Of a stretch of DNA of 64,000 bases, positions 62,710-64,000 are shown one piece after another. The stretch spans positions 1 to 64,000 of the forward strand of contig NZ_JANUGQ010000003.1 in assembly GCF_024756275.1 (NCBI RefSeq). The letters are read 5' to 3'. Position 1 is the first letter of the stretch. Each line of letters starts with the position of its first letter. Position numbers and translations under genes: made by a program. Origin of the DNA: Streptomyces pyxinae. GTDB taxonomy: Bacteria > Actinomycetota > Actinomycetes > Streptomycetales > Streptomycetaceae. A model generated the notes under the pieces. That model made no database searches. It saw only the letters and a list, made by a program, of their open reading frames with translations, and was not told the origin of the DNA.

Positions 62710-62725
62710 TCTACAAGAATGTAGA
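62710..62725 (+). promoter_or_regulatory. palindrome TCTACA-N4-TGTAGA upstream of the terB-like gene
   Basis: Same core as the site before spo0M (arms TCTACA / TGTAGA, spacer AGAA), 49 nt before the TerB start. The repeat with identical arm spacing suggests one repressor controls both genes. Confidence 0.85.
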
Positions 62726-62774
62726 GGCGGGGCGCCGAAAACCCCGAAGACCCCGAGCATCTGGAGTACCGTTC

Positions 62775-63230
62775 ATGGCCCTGTGGGACCGCATCAAGGA
62801 ATCCGCCACGACGATGCAGACGCAGCTGACGGCGAAGAAGAACGACCTCAAGAGCGGGGCCTTCCGGGACGCCTCGATGGCGATGTGCGCCCTGGTCGCC
62901 GCCGCCGACGGCACCATCGACCCGGCCGAGCGCAGCCGGGTGGCCCAGCTGATCGCCTCCAACGAGGTGCTCCAGAACTTCCCCGCCGACGACCTGCGCC
63001 GCCGCTTCGAGGAGAACCTCGACAAGCTGGCCGCCGACTTCGACTTCGGCAAGGTGAGCGTGTTGCAGGAGGTGGCGAAGGCGAAGAAGAAGCCGGCCGA
63101 GGCGCGGGCGGTCGTCCAGATCGGCATCGTCATCGGCGGCGCGGACGGCGACTTCGACAAGACCGAGCAGGCCGTCGTGCGCGAGGCGTGCTTCGCCCTC
63201 GGCCTCCCGCCCCACGAGTTCGACCTCTGA
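62775..63230 (+). CDS. terB: TerB-family tellurite resistance protein
   Basis: A 151-aa soluble helical protein. TerB features: ADGTIDPAERSRVAQLIASN (metal-binding acidic pattern) near residue 45, and IGGADGDFDKTEQAVVREAC repeated near residue 118, two homologous halves with DG motifs. TerB folds form part of tellurite/stress complexes with TerD, TerC and vWA proteins. ATG 62775 with GGAGTACC upstream. No other ter gene is adjacent. Confidence 0.92.
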   Translation: MALWDRIKESATTMQTQLTAKKNDLKSGAFRDASMAMCALVAAADGTIDPAERSRVAQLIASNEVLQNFPADDLRRRFEENLDKLAADFDFGKVSVLQEVAKAKKKPAEARAVVQIGIVIGGADGDFDKTEQAVVREACFALGLPPHEFDL

Positions 63231-63258
63231 GATCGCCCCGGGGCCCGGGGTGGTGGGT

Positions 63259-63289
63259 CCGGGCTTCGGGCCCGGCTGTCCCGACAGCC
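63259..63289 (+). terminator. double hairpin after the terB-like gene
   Basis: CCGGGC/GCCCGG (loop TTCGG, 63259-63275) is followed directly by GGCTGTC/GACAGCC (loop CC, 63274-63289). Located between the convergent terB-like gene and M56 gene. Confidence 0.6.
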
Positions 63290-63375
63290 CCGGCGCCCCG
63301 GCGGCCCCAGTGGTCCCGGCTCTCCCGGCGGCCCGGCGGCCCGGCGGCCCGGCGGCCTTCGACGGCCCCGGCGGC

Positions 63376-64000
63376 TCAGAGCGGGGTGGCCGCCCTCAGG
63401 ATCTGGAAGAGCGTGACGGCGGAGTTGGCCGAGGAGAGCGCCGACGCCGTCGTCCCGGCGGCGGCGCCCCAGGCGGCCAGCCCGGCCGTGGTGGAGAGCG
63501 GCGGCCAGCTGCGCGCGGCGGGCGCCGGGGCCAGCAGCGCGGCCACCCGGCGCGGCACCGGTCCGGCCGCCGCGAACCCGGCCAGTCCGGGCGGCGGCGC
63601 CCCGCGCGTGACCAGGGCGGCCCGGCCGATCGCCCGCGCCACCACGCGCCGGCTGCCGACCGCCGCGGCGGCGTCCTCGTCGGCCCACCGCTCGGCCGTG
63701 TAGGCCACGGCGGTGCGCAGCGGGCGCAGGAACGGGTTGGCCCCGGCCGCCAGGCTCACCGTCAGCAGGTAGCGGTGGTGCCGGCCCCGCAGATGCGCCC
63801 GCTCATGGGCGAACAGGGCGCGCCGCTCGGCCGGTTCCAGTCCGGCCAGCATCCCGGCGGTGACCACCACCCGGCCGCCGCCCCGCCGCCCGCCGGGCAG
63901 TGCGTACGCGTACGGCTCCGGGTCCGGCAGCACCGCCACCGGCCGGTCGGGCAGCGAGGCCAGGGCGCGGCCGGCCCGGCGGCGTACGGCCGCGTGGCGC
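63376..64000 (-). CDS. M56/BlaR1-like metallopeptidase (5' end beyond the window)
   Basis: The C-terminal 208 residues of a membrane-associated zinc peptidase. The HExxH motif HERAHLRGRHHR follows GLEPAERRALFA; downstream AERWADEDAAAAVGSRR matches the M56 region. Hydrophobic segments around SLAAGANPFLRPLRTAV and at the C-terminus suggest membrane association. The frame continues past the window edge (ASLPDRPVAVLPDPEPY). M56 proteins are usually paired with a BlaI/CopY repressor that they cleave; that gene would lie just outside, upstream. Confidence 0.85.
   Translation of the reverse strand, partial: RHAAVRRRAGRALASLPDRPVAVLPDPEPYAYALPGGRRGGGRVVVTAGMLAGLEPAERRALFAHERAHLRGRHHRYLLTVSLAAGANPFLRPLRTAVAYTAERWADEDAAAAVGSRRVVARAIGRAALVTRGAPPPGLAGFAAAGPVPRRVAALLAPAPAARSWPPLSTTAGLAAWGAAAGTTASALSSANSAVTLFQILRAATPL

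Overview
The window is high-GC chromosomal DNA from a streptomycete (Streptomyces or a close relative). GC sits near 70% or above, starts are often GTG or TTG, neighbouring genes often share 4-bp GTGA/ATGA overlaps, and there are many lipoproteins. The gene families are typical of Streptomyces: dcd next to tRNA-Gly, a chromosomal type IV secretion-like locus, a methylcitrate operon with a PrpR/ScfR-type regulator, Acg-type nitroreductase, Spo0M, TerB and a WhiB-like protein. No rRNA, CRISPR array, transposase or phage integrase was seen.

Layout. 1-12.5 kb is housekeeping and envelope: a Yip1 membrane protein, a phosphoribosyltransferase coupled to dcd, tRNA-Gly(CCC), a NUDIX hydrolase, several small proteins, then a leftward MacB-like operon (lipoprotein, ATPase, FtsX-type permease, lipoprotein), a small secreted protein and an orphan LuxR regulator. 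12.5-33.4 kb is the main accessory block. A leftward arm encodes a VirD4/TraD-like coupling ATPase, a three-domain peptidoglycan hydrolase, a membrane-anchored protein, a DUF4913 protein and a tail-anchored protein. A divergent rightward arm encodes TcpC-like, VirB2-like, TcpE-like, VirB4-like, lipoprotein and VirB6-like proteins. It then runs into paralogous soluble proteins, an unknown protein, a membrane protein and a WhiB-like/winged-helix fusion. This resembles the cmd locus I recall from S. coelicolor and could assemble an envelope-spanning secretion machine.

33.4-40.5 kb holds a double-HTH Lrp/AsnC regulator divergent from a DHA2 drug exporter, then an iron-box-controlled siderophore uptake set (binding lipoprotein and two FecCD permeases, no ATPase) and a remnant of a ribonucleotide reductase large subunit. 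40.5-46.6 kb is the methylcitrate cycle: a PrpR-type regulator divergent from prpD, prpB and prpC, with a chain of overlapping mini-ORFs built from 38-bp repeats between prpD and prpB. 46.6-52 kb has a TerF-like von Willebrand A protein and a four-gene group: two unrecognised paralogs, a sigma-like protein and a PAS-LuxR regulator.

52-58.1 kb is an ABC-2 exporter with its NarL-type two-component system. Kinase and regulator are separated by a 43-aa Asp/Gly/Pro-rich peptide gene overlapping a PIMT-like methyltransferase, a possible compact RiPP unit. 58.1-64 kb has a small conserved protein tail-to-tail with a nitroreductase, a membrane protein, a secreted beta/gamma-crystallin-like protein, and spo0M and terB-like genes that share an upstream palindrome (TCTACA-N4-TGTAGA). 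It ends in a truncated M56/BlaR1-like metallopeptidase.
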